Origin: Erodium maritimum
Lineage: Eukaryota > Streptophyta > Magnoliopsida > Geraniales > Geraniaceae
NCBI GenBank assembly: GCA_963921825.1
Contig: OY997588.1
Coordinates: 139,407,203 to 139,471,202, forward strand
Length of the DNA stretch: 64,000 bases
Direction of reading: 5' to 3'
How positions within the stretch are numbered: the stretch's first letter is position 1; every line of letters starts with the position of its first letter. Both the position numbers and the translations under genes were made by a program. The notes beneath the pieces are model-generated. The model made no database searches, was not told where the DNA came from, and was given only the letters and a program-made list of their open reading frames with translations. Below, one piece after another: positions 46,280 to 59,479 of the stretch.

Positions 46280-47813
46280 TTGATCTACACGACAAACAAA
46301 ATATAATCAGTAAACTGAATAAATTTTATGAAGATCAAGTTCAAACAGCAACCAATTGATTCTAAACCTTTAGAACCTAAAACCAAGATCCTTGATTCAC
46401 CCGATTAAGCTGAACTAATGCTCACCACTTAATCGAGCTATGTAGGTAGGACTCCATCCAATCACATCCAATGTGACTCTTGGCTAGGGTATGTACTCAT
46501 GTACACGGCTTACCCTATCTAATACCCTAGCTCAACCTCAGGCTGAGAATCGTAGTCGGGTCCACCAATTTTCAACTATGGCCCGTCACTATGTGGGTGC
46601 TCCGCTAATGCGCACGACACCTACACATGTCGTCCAAACCTACTACCCCGCTTTCCCATGGATGCTCCGCTAATGCGCACGACACCCATAGGACGGGGAG
46701 GTAGTAAGGTGTTGATAATTGGGAGGTATCGGACATGACCCGTTTTTACTTGTCCGGTTGTGTTTTAAACTTTTGGCACATCCTAGATGCGATGAGCACA
46801 TCAACTACATTCCAAATGTAATGATGCCTCCAATTACATCCAATGTAATTCTTCCTTCGAACCCGTCAACTACATCCAATGTAATGACGATTCTAAGGGC
46901 TCACAGACAATGATTAAAACCAATTTTATCTTTGCATGTGAGGTGATATGCTCGGTAAATTAAGTTAAGCATGCAATTCTAAAACACATAGAAATGATCA
47001 TGCAAAAACTAAACCAAGTATAAAGCGTTAAATATGTACATAATAGCCCACTAAACTAACTCCCACTAGCTTCTTGAGCTCCACCGACTCCAAGCCGATG
47101 TCAAAACCCGAGAAGCCACCAAATGACCTTTTCGCCCTTTCTTCGTCTTGAGTAAAATATTACAATTTAATACACGACTCGCAGGTCGGGAATTAATAAA
47201 TATTAAAAATAAGTGGTACGACGACCACACCTCGAAAAAATAATTACACGCTAACTCTAACGGCTCGCAGGCCGTGAAAAGCGATAAATAATTAAATCAA
47301 ACTCGGGGCTATTATGTACACCATGCCAACATCACATCACACATCGTGTTATCAAACAAGCATGTTATCAAACATCATGTGATTTTCCGGTTTTAATTAA
47401 TTGCCAAGTTTCGAAATTTTTTGATACTCGGTTTATCGAAACCGTTCAAAATTGAAACTTTTGAACATTTGATTTTTGAGTTCATCAAGACGGTTCCAAA
47501 CTCGTCATGACTAACAAAACGGTTTAGCTCGGCATATTGACCATCCAATGGTCATGCTTGGCCTAGCTCCATCCAACGGAGCCCCGTTCGGTCCCGGTTT
47601 CGGCTCCCTGAGAGTCCCGCTCCCGAGACCCGAAAAATCAAAAAAATTTCAAAAATTCCAGATTTGATAAACTTTTCAAAAATTCATTTTTCATGCATTA
47701 AACCCATAAACAAGAATTTAAAACAAGTTATCAAACAATTTAGCAAATTAACATGCAAAACCGAAACTAGCAAGCAAAACCGAAAGTTCTCTTGTGAATC
47801 CCGAAGGTAGCAC
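46280..47813 (-). other. Copia 5' untranslated leader
   Basis: No substantial frame. It contains short repeats: gctccgctaatgcgcacgac twice (46600-46685) and three variants of a(c)tacatccaatgtaat (46800-46885). It lies between the primer binding site and the gag ATG. Confidence 0.7.
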
Positions 47814-47826
47814 GGCTCTGATACCA
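47814..47826 (-). other. Copia primer binding site (initiator tRNA-Met type)
   Basis: Minus strand TGGTATCAGAGCC, one base away from the 5' LTR end. Confidence 0.9.
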
Positions 47827-47827
47827 C

Positions 47828-49503
47828 TGTTGGGTCTCGATGGAGGGTATGAACACATACTTGCAGCGGAAATAACTCGAGACCATGTCATAGAACACTA
47901 CCAAATATTAGATACACAAGAGAATAAACAATATGGATGTTTCCTTACCAACTAGTTCAAGAAAAGGAAGAGAACACCAAAGAAACGATGATCGGCTTGA
48001 GTCTCCAAGACGCCTACGTATCCAATTGGAATCAAAGCCACGTAGTTCTTCTTTAGATGACTCAAGAACACAACAAGAGGGGGGAAAAGTGCCAAACTCG
48101 AAATTGTAGTGTGAGAGGGAGAGAAGTTGTGTTTCTATTCTTGTCTTGTGATTTGTTGTAGGAAAAAGATGACTTAAACCATCAACAACCATCAAGGACA
48201 AGTAAGGTGTGAAACATGGTGTGAAGTAAGACAAGCATGGTGCTAAGTATGGCAAGACAAGATGGGTTAGGTGGTGAATCACCAACACCTTAATCCTTGT
48301 CTTGCTTGCTTAGTACTAATTAATCAAGACTTGATTCATTAGTTCCATGGGCCTTGGTTGCATGGGCCTTTCATGGGCCTCTTGGAACATGGCCCATGGC
48401 CATTCCCAACGAGGTCCCGTGACGTGCTCATCGCCTCCAATCCTTCCATACCGGAAATGTCCAACATTATCCAACGCGATCAATCCCAAGACTCCAAGCC
48501 TTGTCTTGATCCGTAATGTCCTATTCACTTACGGGCACATGACCCAAAACCCAGTTTTGGTCATGTCCCGAGACAACTCTCTTTTGGCCATTCTCCATAA
48601 ATGTGTCAATGAGTTTCATCCTTCGGTGTGACCCTTAGGTCTATGCATGTCGATAGATCAACGTAAAATCCCATTTTACTTGATCCTATATAAGTGGCAA
48701 CTAACGAGACTTTAGTATTGCCTGACACTACATAGCGAATCGAACCAATCGATTCTAACCTTTCCGTCGTCCCTGTCATTATCCTTTTATCTCCGATATC
48801 CTGATTGAGATAAGGCATAGAGCCGTCATCCTTATTATTCTCAATCATTGTTCCTTGATATGTGAGATGACTGAATATATGATACCTAGTATCATGTGCA
48901 TGGCCATGCTATTCTTTCAGTCACTCTCGATCAAGCGGCCGAGAACCGATATCTTTCCCATACCTCAGTATGAGGAATAAATCCCTTATTCGTCTTTCGT
49001 GTCACTCATGCAACCCGTCCCCAAGCCAATCCTGGCCGTTATGGAAGCCCTGTTACGGACAACGTTAGGCTCAGGTCAAACTTAGTTGTTGACTGCATAG
49101 TGATCACAAAGACTCCTTGGTCTAAGGATACATGACACGCTACGACACTGAATATGTTAATGACTCAATCTATGGCACATATTCAGGGCGGGTCGTCCAA
49201 TATCATGTCCCACATGATATCTATGATCAGACTCCGGAATCCCATTCCAATGACTAACAGAACGTAAGCCATGAAGAGCCATCTTTCATACTAGTCGCTT
49301 CTAGTGAAGCTTTATTGACTAGGGACCCATCGAGTGTGATCCATCTCGATCTATGGTTCTATTCGCATGGTGGGCATAGATCAGAAATCACATCGATATA
49401 TTACTCCAACACATAAGTAATAGAAAGCCGCTTTAATCTTATTGCTAATGATGATATATACATTTGGACATTTATGATTGAACTACGGGCACTAAGACTA
49501 ACA
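47828..49503 (-). repeat. Copia 5' LTR
   Basis: Second copy of the 1676-base repeat. Together with its partner it reproduces even the shadow reading frames unchanged, apart from one residue. Confidence 0.95.
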
Positions 49504-51144
49504 ACATCCTCGACCGGAAATACCTCATTCCGATGTCTTCCGAGCACACACACCCGGGCCTTACTCAACATACGTACTGGACCGGCACACACCTCGGTCG
49601 AACATCGTCCCGGACTACGAGTCATCGGGGTACTGATCACGCCATCCTTGGCCCCGATACACTACACTGGAACCATCCCTCGGTGTAAGTACCACTCCAG
49701 TTACGCCTTCTCTTGGAACACACAATAAGGGTATAACACGCAGCACCAAGCCATAGTTGGTCTCGCTATATCAACTGGACCATCTCAACATAGCACACAA
49801 ACCGGTCTATCACTCACCCGGTCATATCACAACCAAGGGTTCACGTTACAACAAACACGACACACTTGCCCACACACAGTCACAACATGCAACACCGAGT
49901 ATAATCTTATTTAGACTCCCACACAGCGGTTATAACACGCAGTACGCAATCCTAGGGCTCGACATGGCCCATCTACCAGCACGGCAATTTCCAAAGTATT
50001 GAAAGTAGGTAATCTAGTGAATCACATCCTACATGTTACTAAGACTCGTCCGGTTATTTAATAATCGAAAGCGGCTATTCTAGTGCATCACATCCTATAT
50101 GCCAACTAGGACCTTTCCGGTTATTATTTTTCCCTAATCATGCGTGCTAGTAAATTTCCGTAATTAAGGCGGTATTCGCTACTTTCCCTACCTCAAGACG
50201 AACACAACAACTACGTCTCCTAGCTGCTGACGTCCAAGCCTATCTCCGGTCTTCTCGGGCGAAGTCCAAGTCTGGGTTTAACCGGTAAAATTACCAATCA
50301 GTCTCGGTAGTCCAAAGGTCCTCTCATTTGTCCATTTACTCCTTTAAATGCCCATTTTTAGATTATTTAAATAAATTAATTAAATTATTAAATTGTCCGA
50401 CCCAGATCCGAAAGCCATACCCGAATCCGACCCGGTCCAGAACCCAGAACCGACCCAGACCCGGCTCCAGACCCGATCCAGACCCGAGTCCAGAACCCGA
50501 GTCAGATCCGGTCCAGACCCGAGTCAAAGACTTGGGCCTGTCCTAGGGTCTGTCTCCTGGCCAGTCATCCTGGCCCAATGGCCTCTCTGGCCCAAGGTCT
50601 GTCTCTTGCCAGGGCCCATCTCCTGGCCCAACTCAGGCTGGCCCAAAGCCTTCCTGACCCAAGCCGTACTGGCTCGAGTCCGGCACCCTCGAGGCAGCTC
50701 CGGCGATGGCTCCGACCTCGACACGGCGGTGGACGGCGTCAGGTGACGTGGAGGAGGGAGAAATGGAGGCGAAGAAGGGCGCCAGGGTCACGGCGTGGCG
50801 GTGACAGGGACGGTGGCGCCGGTAGCGCAACCTAAAGCCTCTTCGCCTCTGATCTGATGGAGGCGTGGGTCGCCGGCGTTGTTCCGGCTGATTCTTCCCA
50901 AAATGAGCTCGGGAAGACGCGATTCCAGGCGAGGCGAAGTCGGGGAAGAAAGAAAACGGGGCGAGGGAGCACAAATCGTGCGATTTCCCCATCGCCGGCG
51001 TGGGTCGAGCTCGGGAACTCGAACCAGAGAGGTTCTTCGGTGAGTTCGTCTCGATTCCGTGCGTGGTGGCTCAGTTTGTGAACAGAGGTGAAGGTGATGG
51101 CGAAGGCGAGGTCAGCGGTGGCTGCGAGAGGGAGAGAAGAGATC

Positions 51145-51170
51145 GAGAGAGAGAGAGAGAAGGGAGATCT

Positions 51171-51200
<30 letters not shown>
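51145..51200. repeat. GA microsatellite in the Gypsy-B 3' LTR
   Basis: Short runs of GA. The equivalent tract in the 5' LTR is longer. Confidence 0.85.
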
Positions 51201-51201
<1 letters not shown>

Positions 51202-51487
51202 GAGTGCCTCGGTTCGCGTGTGCGACGCGAGGAAGAAGAAGCCTGAATAGGGTTTTGGCTCGGGCTCGTGTCTCGTGGGCCTGGGCGCGCGTGTTGGGCC
51301 TGGCCCGTATCAACGAGCTGGGCCCGGTTCTCTGACCGGCCCAGTCCAATCCAAATGCTCTTTTTTCCTTTTTTTTATTTTCTTTTTAATTTGCACTCGT
51401 TCCAATTTTCGACCCGTTTTCCAACCATGACGTTCCAACGAATAAATTTTATTATTTAATTCTTTTATATCGGGGCGGTCTTTACAG

Positions 51488-51500
51488 TATACCCCCCTTA
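51488..51500 (-). other. Gypsy-B polypurine tract
   Basis: Minus strand TAAGGGGGGTATA next to the 3' LTR. It is preceded by the same TTTCGAGGACGAAATTC segment as in Gypsy-A. Confidence 0.75.
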
Positions 51501-51537
51501 AAAGAATTTCGTCCTCGAAATTTAAAACGAACGTACC

Positions 51538-53178
51538 TCAAGGGTCAAACAGACTTGGGTACTTCGCACGGACCTCGTCCTCGCACTCCCACGTCGACTC
51601 TGCTCCGTGGTGCTTCTACTAAACACATGTCAATGGGATAGTCCTGTCCCGCAGGACCTTGTCTCGTCGGTCCACAATCCTGACTAGCTGCTCTTCATAT
51701 GAAACATCCTCCGCCACCTTGATGTCGGCCCTCTTAATTACATGGGAGGGATCCGTGGTGTACTTTCGCAGTTGGGAAACGTGGAAAACGTTGTGCATGT
51801 TCCCAAGCTGTGGTGGCAATGCAAGGCGATAGGCAACTGCTCCAACTCTGCCCAAGATCTCGAAAGGTGCGATAAATCACGAGGCCAACTTGCTTCCGCC
51901 ACGGTTGAACTGTACTAGCCCCCTCTTCGGGCTCACCTTCAAGAACACATGATCACCAACCGAAAGCTCAAGAGGTCGGCGCCGTCTATCAGCATAGCTC
52001 TTCTGACGGCTCTGCGCGGTCCTCAACCGATCCTAGATCAGCGCGACCTTCTCGGTCGTCTACTGGACAATCTCCGGACCAAGTAGGCTCCGGTTTCCTA
52101 CCTCAACCCAACACACGGGCGATCTGCACGGCCTACCATACAACGCCTCAAACGGTGCCATCCCAATACTGGCCTGGAAGCTGTTGGTGTAAGAAAACTC
52201 CACTAAAGGTAGGTGGTCCTCCCATGACCACTGAAAGTCCAACACACAGGCTCGCGACATATCCTCCAGAATCTGGATAATGCGCTCTCACTGACCGCCG
52301 GTCTGTGGGTGATATGTTGTGCTAAGCAAGACCTCGGTCCCCAACTCTCTCTGCAAACTCTCCCAAAATCTGGAGGTGAAACGTGGATCTCGATCGGACA
52401 CAATCGACACCGGAACACCGTGAAGACGGATGATCTCCCAGATATACAATCGGCTCAAAGTATCGACTGTATCCGTCATCCTCATGGCCAAGAAGTGTGC
52501 CGACTTGGTTAGTCGGTTGACCACCACCCAAACTGCATCGTGCCTTCTTGGCGACCTCGGCAAGCCACTCACGAAATCCATCGTGACGTGCTCCCACTTC
52601 CACTCTGCAATCGGTAACGGTTGTAGCAAGCCGGCGGGACGCTGATGCTCGACCTTCACCTGCTGACAAGTGAGGCACCTCGAAACAAACTCTGCGACGG
52701 CCCTACGCATCCCGCTCCACCAGAACTGCCGTCTGATGTCCCGATGCATCTTGGTGCCACTCGGGTGCACATCAAGACGGGAATGATGAGACTCTCTCAG
52801 CACATCATCTCGACAACCACGAGGCACAAACAGTCTCCCTCGGTATCGCAGACCCAGATCAGCACCTTGTACCCAGTCCTCGGTGTCAACACCGCTGGTA
52901 ATCCTATCCCGAATCTCTGCCGTCTCGGCATCCCTGACATGTGCCTCCAGCACACGGGCAATAAGTGTGGGCTGCGCCACCAACGAACACATGGCTACGC
53001 CATCGGTGATCTCATCAAGCTCGAGTCGAAACAAGCTCAGCTCCTCCATCATGTCCCACTCCCGGACTGATATACTAGCAACACTGTGAGTCGACTTCCT
53101 ACTCAGGGCATCGGTGAAAACGTTCGCCTTGCCCGGGTGGTAAAGTAGCTCGAAGTCGTACTCCTCCAACAACTCCAT
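51538..53178 (-). pseudogene. Gypsy-B integrase with chromodomain-like C-terminus
   Basis: It reads [17 protein letters not shown], then the HHCC zinc region ([26 protein letters not shown]) and the catalytic regions [15 protein letters not shown] and [19 protein letters not shown] follows TYHPQTGGQ just before the conserved ER. Beyond it are [19 protein letters not shown] and FEALYGRPCRSPVCW. The GRVGAVAYRLALPPQL and FHVSQLRKY segment (51855-51619) leads to an ending with STWECEDEVRAKYPSLFDP, the chromodomain-like tail of Tekay/Del-type elements. Further stops lie near 52060 and 51619. Confidence 0.88.
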
Positions 53179-54541
53179 CCATCGCCTCTAGCGCATGTTC
53201 AAGTCGCGCTGGGAGAAGATGTACTTGAGGCTCTTGTGACCCGAAAACACACGGAATCGCTCACCATACAAATAATTCCTCTAGCTCTTCAGAGCAAAGA
53301 CCACTGCTGCCAGCTCTAGATCATGGGTCGGGTAGTTGCGCTCATGTATCTTCAGCTTTCTCAAGCCATATGCAACTACCTTCCCAGCCTGCATCAACAC
53401 ACATTCAAGTCCTTCGCCGGACGCATCACAATATACATCATATCCGACTCCACGCTCCGGTACTATCGACACGGGAGCGATGGTCAAACGAGCCTTCAGC
53501 TCGGTGAAGGAGTACTCACACTCGTCAGTCCATATGAACTCAGCCCCCTTACGGGTCAAGGCGGTCATCGGCGCGGCCAGACGTGAAAAGTCCTGGACAA
53601 ACCGTCGGTAGTATCCTGCCAATCCCAGGAAGATACGGATCTCAAACACACTCTTGGGCCGTGCCCACTTCGATACTGCGTCGATCTTCGACGGATCGAC
53701 TAGAATACCCTCTCGGGACACAACATGTCCGAGGAACTTCACCTCGGCGAGCCAGAACTCGCACTTCTCTAAGTTGTCGTACAACTGATGAGTACGCAAC
53801 AAAGTCAGTACCGTCCTCAAGTGATCCTCATGTGCCTCCTCACTAGGAATGTAAATCAATATGCCATCAACAAACACCACGACAAACTGGTTGGAATATC
53901 CTGTTCATCAGATCCATGAACGCTGCAGGTGCGTTCGTCAACCCGAACGACATCACCAAGAACTCATAGTGCCCATATCGAGTCCTAAACGCGGACTTCT
54001 CCACGTCCTCATCCCGAACCCTCAACTGGTAGTACCCTGATCGAAGATCAATCTTTGAGAAGCACTTTGCTCCTCGCAACTGATCGAACATGTCATCGAT
54101 CCTCGGCATCAGATAACAGTTCTTCACCGTAACCCGGTTCAACTTCCAGTAATCAATGCACATCCTCAAGGCTCTACCCTTCTTCTTCACGAAGAGGGCA
54201 AGTGCTCCCCACGGCGAAGTACTCGGTCGGATAAAACCCTTCTCCCGAAGTTCCTCGAGTTGTCGCTTCAGCTCGACCAACTCGGCTGGTGCAAACCGAT
54301 ACGGAGCCATAGAGATTGGCGTCGTACCTGGGATCAACTCGATCCTAAATTGTACCGCACGTACCGGAGGTAATCCTGACAACTCCTCTGGAAAGAATTT
54401 CGGGAACTCGCGTACCACTCTCGGTAGCTCTCTACTCTGCACGGCATCAGCCTCATTTCCCACAGTCAACGCAGATAGGAGTACTCCGCTCCTAGTGCCC
54501 AGAACACAGGTAACGACCGTGCCGCCCGACACCACGGTCAC
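53179..54541 (-). pseudogene. Gypsy-B reverse transcriptase and RNase H
   Basis: It reads [48 protein letters not shown] and [12 protein letters not shown] deletion of about 11 bases near 53890 relative to Gypsy-A shifts the frame. The active-site block then reads FVDGILIY, with Gly for the second Asp. RNase H follows ([32 protein letters not shown]) and is cut by TAG at 53281-53283 where Gypsy-A has TGG. Confidence 0.88.
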
Positions 54542-55071
54542 CTATCGTTGATACAATCGATCGACGCACGGTACCTCGGCATCCAATCCATCCCCAGAAT
54601 CACATCGAACGCTGTCATGTCTAGCACAAGTAAGTCACCATGAAATGGGCAATCCGTCACTCGGATCTCACAAGCCCGACACACAGTCCTCAGAACTACC
54701 TCTCCTGTAACAGGGGTATCAAGACACAACGGTCTACTCAGAAACTCCACCCTCAACCCCTACATACGAGCAAAAGAAGAAGATATAAAGGAATGAGATG
54801 CTCCAGCATCAAACAGAAAGGATGCCCATGAATTATAAAGCAAACACGTACCCTGTGTGGCCTGATGGCCTGCGTGACGTCCCTCAGCCCTAGAGTCGGT
54901 GACAGCATACACCCGACCCTGCTGTCCCAGGGGTCCGCCTCTCAGAGGTGGTGGAAGTGCCACCTGCTGTGCAGCTCGATGTCTCGGCGCTGGTGCGCTC
55001 GCTGCCTGCCTCGGCGCCCTCTGCGTCTGAGCTTGACGCTGCTGGAACCGTGGCGACTGCCCAGTCTGCGA
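54538..55071 (-). pseudogene. Gypsy-B aspartic protease
   Basis: It reads LFDAGASHSFIS, where Gypsy-A has DTG: the residue after the catalytic Asp is Ala instead of Thr. Then comes TAG at 54757-54759, GLRVEFLSRPLCLDTPV and FDVILGMDWMPRY. A two-base loss after CINDR shifts into the RT frame. Confidence 0.82.
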
Positions 55072-56256
55072 CTACTGTGATTGTGGAGCTGACGCAACCA
55101 AAAACTGATCGGGGCACCTGGAAGCGAAGTGTCCTGTCCGGCCACATCGATGATACAGTGGTGGCCCGGCACTCGACCTCTCCTCAGGTCTACCCACCGG
55201 GCGGTCTACTGGTCCACCGCTCATCTCACAGCCCCGAGCCATATGGAATGACTGCCCATAACGATAGCAAGTGCGCCCTGACGTAGAAGGTCCAACAGGA
55301 GCCACTGATCCGACCTGTCGTGGTCCTCTCAACTATACCTGAGGCTGAAACGATCCTGAGGTCCTTTGCTTCCTCGGATCTCGAGTCTCAAACGGCCTCA
55401 GTGAGCCGCTCGGTTTAAGCCTGACCTCTTGAGCCCTCGCTGTCTCGCGGAATCGTCGCTCCACTATCAAGGCCTGCTCCACAAGATCAGAAAACACCTG
55501 TGTCCTCAGGACGGTGACCCGGTCCGCGATCGCAGGGCGGAATCCTCCTTCAAAACGACGGCACCTGAGGGCCTCCTTCTGCACCATCTCCTGAGCGATG
55601 CGAGACAAGGAGGTGAACCTCGCCTCATACTCAGACACCGACAGACCCTCATGTCGCAGCTCCAGGAATTGTTGTCGTCTGTCATCCAGAACAACATGTG
55701 GAAAGTATTGTTCGAGGAAGCGCTGTCCGAACAGCACAAAGTCGTCCCCCACTCGCACCTGCTCTCGGCACCACCAGTGGTAGGCCTCTCCCTCCAGATG
55801 GAAGGCTGTAAATGACACTCGGAGTCTACCGCTCACTACCCCAGATGTATCAAGGTTGCGGGTGATCCGCTCCAGCCATCGCTTGGTTGCCTCGGGGTCT
55901 GGCTCCCTGGAAAACACATGCGTGCCTAGCCTGCGGAAATCTCGCAATGCCTGCGTAGTGTAGCTATCGACCTGCGTAGGTCCCTCAGAAGTCGCTGTAG
56001 TGGCAGCAGGTACAGGCTCTGGTGTAGGAGTTGTAGCCTCTCTACGGGAAAAGGCAGCTGCCAGTCCCTGAACGGTGCGGGTCAGCTCCTCCAAAGCTGC
56101 CGCCTGGGCTATCTCAGCCCTCTCGTGCCCCTCAACGGGTGCACCCTGGGCACTAGTCGCCCCAGCAGACTCAGCAGTAGACTGTTGTCCTCGGCCTCCA
56201 GCGGGCCGTCTCCTCGTGCCTCGAGGAACATAACTCAGTGCCATAACGTAGACCAT
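55072..56256 (-). pseudogene. Gypsy-B gag
   Basis: The first ATG at 56256 gives MVYVMALSYVPRGTRRRP. Capsid-type segments WLERITRNLDTSGVV, FHLEGEAYHWW, FLEQYFPHVVLDDRRQQF and LSVSEYEARFTSLSRI match Gypsy-A. A TAG at 55333-55335 separates the capsid part from two zinc-knuckle-like motifs: the first (CYRYGQSFHMARGC) has Tyr at the second Cys position, and the second is CGRTGHFASRC-like. Apart from the stop, gag is the best preserved Gypsy-B gene. Confidence 0.88.
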
Positions 56257-57095
56257 CTGCACGGATAACACACAGATTTCAGTTTCTTAACTCGAAAAGA
56301 AGACGTGCTTATAATAACTAACGCCACACCCAGTCTATTCAATACTTATCATAGTAATATTATATTCAATATAGTATAGTCACATGATTGCACACAACAA
56401 AGAATTCAGCACACTAGTGCTTCACACAGATCATATATACACACATCAGGGTTACACCCAGTTTCACTTTAACAACACTTTCACACTTAAGTCACACAGA
56501 CTACCACTTACACTCCAAAACAATTTCACAATGCACCACATAGTTTCAATTTCAATTTCTTAGCAGTCCTCTTTCTAACATAACATTCATGTTGACACCG
56601 CGTCATTACAACCCTGTTCAGGTGTCCTCGAATTACGTTGTAACCACTTGGCATCCCCCAATTCACGTCCAACTATAGTGGCCCCTATAGCTGAATCGTG
56701 ATGGTACATACACTTCAGTTTCTGCAGAAAATCGAGCATAACCCGTTCGTAAATTAAGTCAATCATCTGCTTATGCGGGACAACCAGTTACCATTTGTAC
56801 ACAGACCTCAACACCCACACACCTCGGGTCTTGGTAATTTCACTCTTACCGCCCGACCAAGTCCATCCTTGGATTAACAGTTAGGTCAAATCACGACATC
56901 AACCACACAGGTTCCCCAAATGTCCACGGCACTTAGGCCGGACATTTCACCAACCCGAGACTCTTTCCGTCTCGTTTCTACGCATAGGACATCTCCGACT
57001 TGCGTAACCGACACACAACAACCTAACAGCCCAACTCTACCCACCTAAGTGACGTACGGTCCGAGGTTTTGAAAAGTCATTTCAAAATGTAACCA
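56257..57095 (-). other. Gypsy-B untranslated leader
   Basis: No frame of note between gag and the primer binding site. Confidence 0.6.
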
Positions 57096-57108
57096 GGCTC
57101 TGATACCA
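57096..57108 (-). other. Gypsy-B primer binding site (initiator tRNA-Met type)
   Basis: Minus strand TGGTATCAGAGCC, separated from the LTR by three bases exactly as in Gypsy-A. Confidence 0.9.
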
Positions 57109-57111
57109 AAT

Positions 57112-59390
57112 TGTCACACCCCAAATCCGGTTTTGATCGGACTCGAGACGCGAACTTAAAACAAATAATAATAAAGTAATATAGATAAAATAAACGGGTC
57201 TCAAATGCAATTTAAAGTTCCAAAAGTTCAAATGAGTCAACAGCTCAATAAAAGTAAGTAATAAAAGAGTCAAACAGTAAATAGAAAGGTACGTCTCTAG
57301 ACACTAGCTAAAACCCTCGCCAGCTCCCAAGCTCCGAGAATCCTGCTAGTACTGGTCTCGCTCAACACCTGAAACACAACCAAGTAAGGGGGTGAGCTTA
57401 CGCTCAGTAGGAAAAGTAGTTAAGGTTCTGAACCTCAGTTCATCACCACGAGTAACCGTCCAATTAGGGCATACTAGTAAGGCACAACTATAAACAAAGC
57501 CTACGGCAGTTCCCAGTTACCGATCATTTTCACAAAGTCATAAACATACTTAGAAAAACGAACAAAGCCAACCAACAGGTATAAAACACACAGCGAGACA
57601 CACACAGATATCGTACAACAGTTTCCAACATCATTGAATGCACAAAGCCACTTATATCGTACTGGACCACACAACATCAATCCCGATATCTTCCCCTCAC
57701 TGAGACTGGGGGTAACATCCTCGACCGGAAATCCCTCAGTCCGATGTCTTCCGAGCACACAGACTTGGGCCTTACTCAACATACGTACTGGACCGGCACA
57801 CACCTCGGTCGAACATCGTCCCGGACTACGAGTCATCGGGGTACTGATCACGCCATCCTTAGCCTCGATACACTACACCGGAACCATCCCTCGGTGTAAG
57901 TACCACTCCGGTTACGCCTTCTCTTGGAACACACAATAAGGGTATAACACGCAGCACCAAGCCATAGCTGGCCTAGGTATATCAACCGGACCATCTCAAC
58001 ATAGCACACAAACCGGTCTATCACTCACCCGGTCATATCACAACCAAGGGTTCACGTTACAACAAACACGACACACTTGCCCACACACAGTCACAACATG
58101 CAACACCGAATATAATCTTATTTAGACTCTCACACAGCGGTTATAACACGCAACACGCAATCATAGGGCTCGACATGACCCATCTACCAGCACAGCAATT
58201 TCCAAAGTATTGAAAGCAGGTAATCTAGTGAATCACATCCTACATGTTACTAAGACTCGTCCGATTATTTAATAATCGAAAGCGGCTATTCTAGTGAATC
58301 ACATCCTATATGCCAACGAGGACCTTTCCGGTTATTATTTTTCCCTAATCATGCATGCTCGTAAATTTCCGCAATTAAAGCGGTATTCGCTACTTTCCCT
58401 ACCTCAATACGAACACAACAGCTACGTCTCCTAGCTGCCGGGCCTATCTCCGGTCTTCTCGGGCGAAGTCCAAGTCTGGGTTTAATAGGTAAAATTTCCA
58501 ATCAGTCCCAGTAGTCCAAAGGTCCTCTGATTTGTCCATTTAGTCCTTTAAATGCCCATTTTTAGATTATTTAAATTAATTAAATTATTAAATTGTCCGA
58601 CCCGGATTCGAAAACCAGACCCGAATCCGACCCGGTCCAAAACCTAGACCCGGTCGGACCCATAACTGACCCGGACCCGGCTCCAGACCCGACCCAGACC
58701 CGGTCCAGACTCGAGTCCAGAACCCGAGTCAGACCCGGTCCAGACCCGAGTCAGATACTTGGGTCTGGCCCAGGGTCTGTCTCCTGGTCTAGTCATCCTG
58801 GCCCAATGGCCTCTCTAGCCTAAGGCCCGTCTCTTGCCAGGGCCCATCTCTAAGCCCAACTCAGGCTGGCCCAAAGCCTTCATGCCCCAAACTATACTGG
58901 CTCGAGTCCGGCACCCTCGAGGCAGCTCCAGTGATGGCTCCGACCTTGACATGGCGGTGGACGGCGTCAGGTGACGTGGAGGAGGGAGAGATGGAGGCGG
59001 AGAAGGGCGCCAGGGTCACGACGTGGCGGTGGCAGGGACGGTGTCGCCGGTAGCGCGACACAAAGCCTCTCCGTCTCATATCTGACGGAGGCGTGGGTCG
59101 CCGGCGTCGTTCCGGCTGATTCGTCCCAAATCGAGCTCGGGAAGACGCGATTGGTGAGGCGAAGTCGGGGAAGAAAGAAAACGGGGCGAGGGAGCACAAA
59201 CCGTGTGATTTCCCCGTCGCCGGCGTGGGTCGAGCTCGGGAACTCGAACCAGAGAGGTTCTCCGGCGAGTTCGTCTTGATTCCGTGCGTGGTGGCTCGGT
59301 TTGTGAACGGAGGTGAAGGTGATGACGAAGGCGAGGTCGGCGGTGGCTGCGAGAGGGAGAGAAGAGATCGAAAGAGAGAAGGGAGATCTG

Positions 59391-59479
<89 letters not shown>

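Larger units (their letters stand above)
40564..49503 (-). mobile_element. Complete Ty1/Copia retrotransposon nested in the Gypsy-B LTR
   Basis: 8940 bases, LTRs 40564-42239 and 47828-49503 (1676 bases each). Duplication acatc at 40559-40563 and 49504-49508. On the minus strand the LTR starts TGTTAGTC and ends CCCAACA. Primer binding site, polypurine tract and one uninterrupted gag-pol frame are present. By eye I found only two differences between the LTRs: one compensating indel/substitution near 40815/48083 and one G/A change in gtgaa(g/a)catgg. This points to a very recent insertion. A solo LTR of the same family is at 21308-22963. Confidence 0.95.
39964..51486 (-). repeat. Gypsy-B 3' LTR, interrupted by Copia
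   Basis: The plus strand starts tgccacgccccaaatccgg and ends CGGTCTTTACA at 51486. The right-hand copy reads gggggtaacatcctcgaccg without a break, which defines the Copia insertion point at 40563/49509 exactly. The LTR part totals about 2578 bases. It includes a cgacccgg/cagacccg-rich minisatellite (50398-50525) and a short GA tract (51145-51200). Confidence 0.92.

Noticed and set aside
50393..51335. GC-rich frames in the Gypsy-B 3' LTR that look like a plant gene
   Set aside because: The same sequence is repeated in the 5' LTR at 58.6-59.6 kb, so it is LTR.
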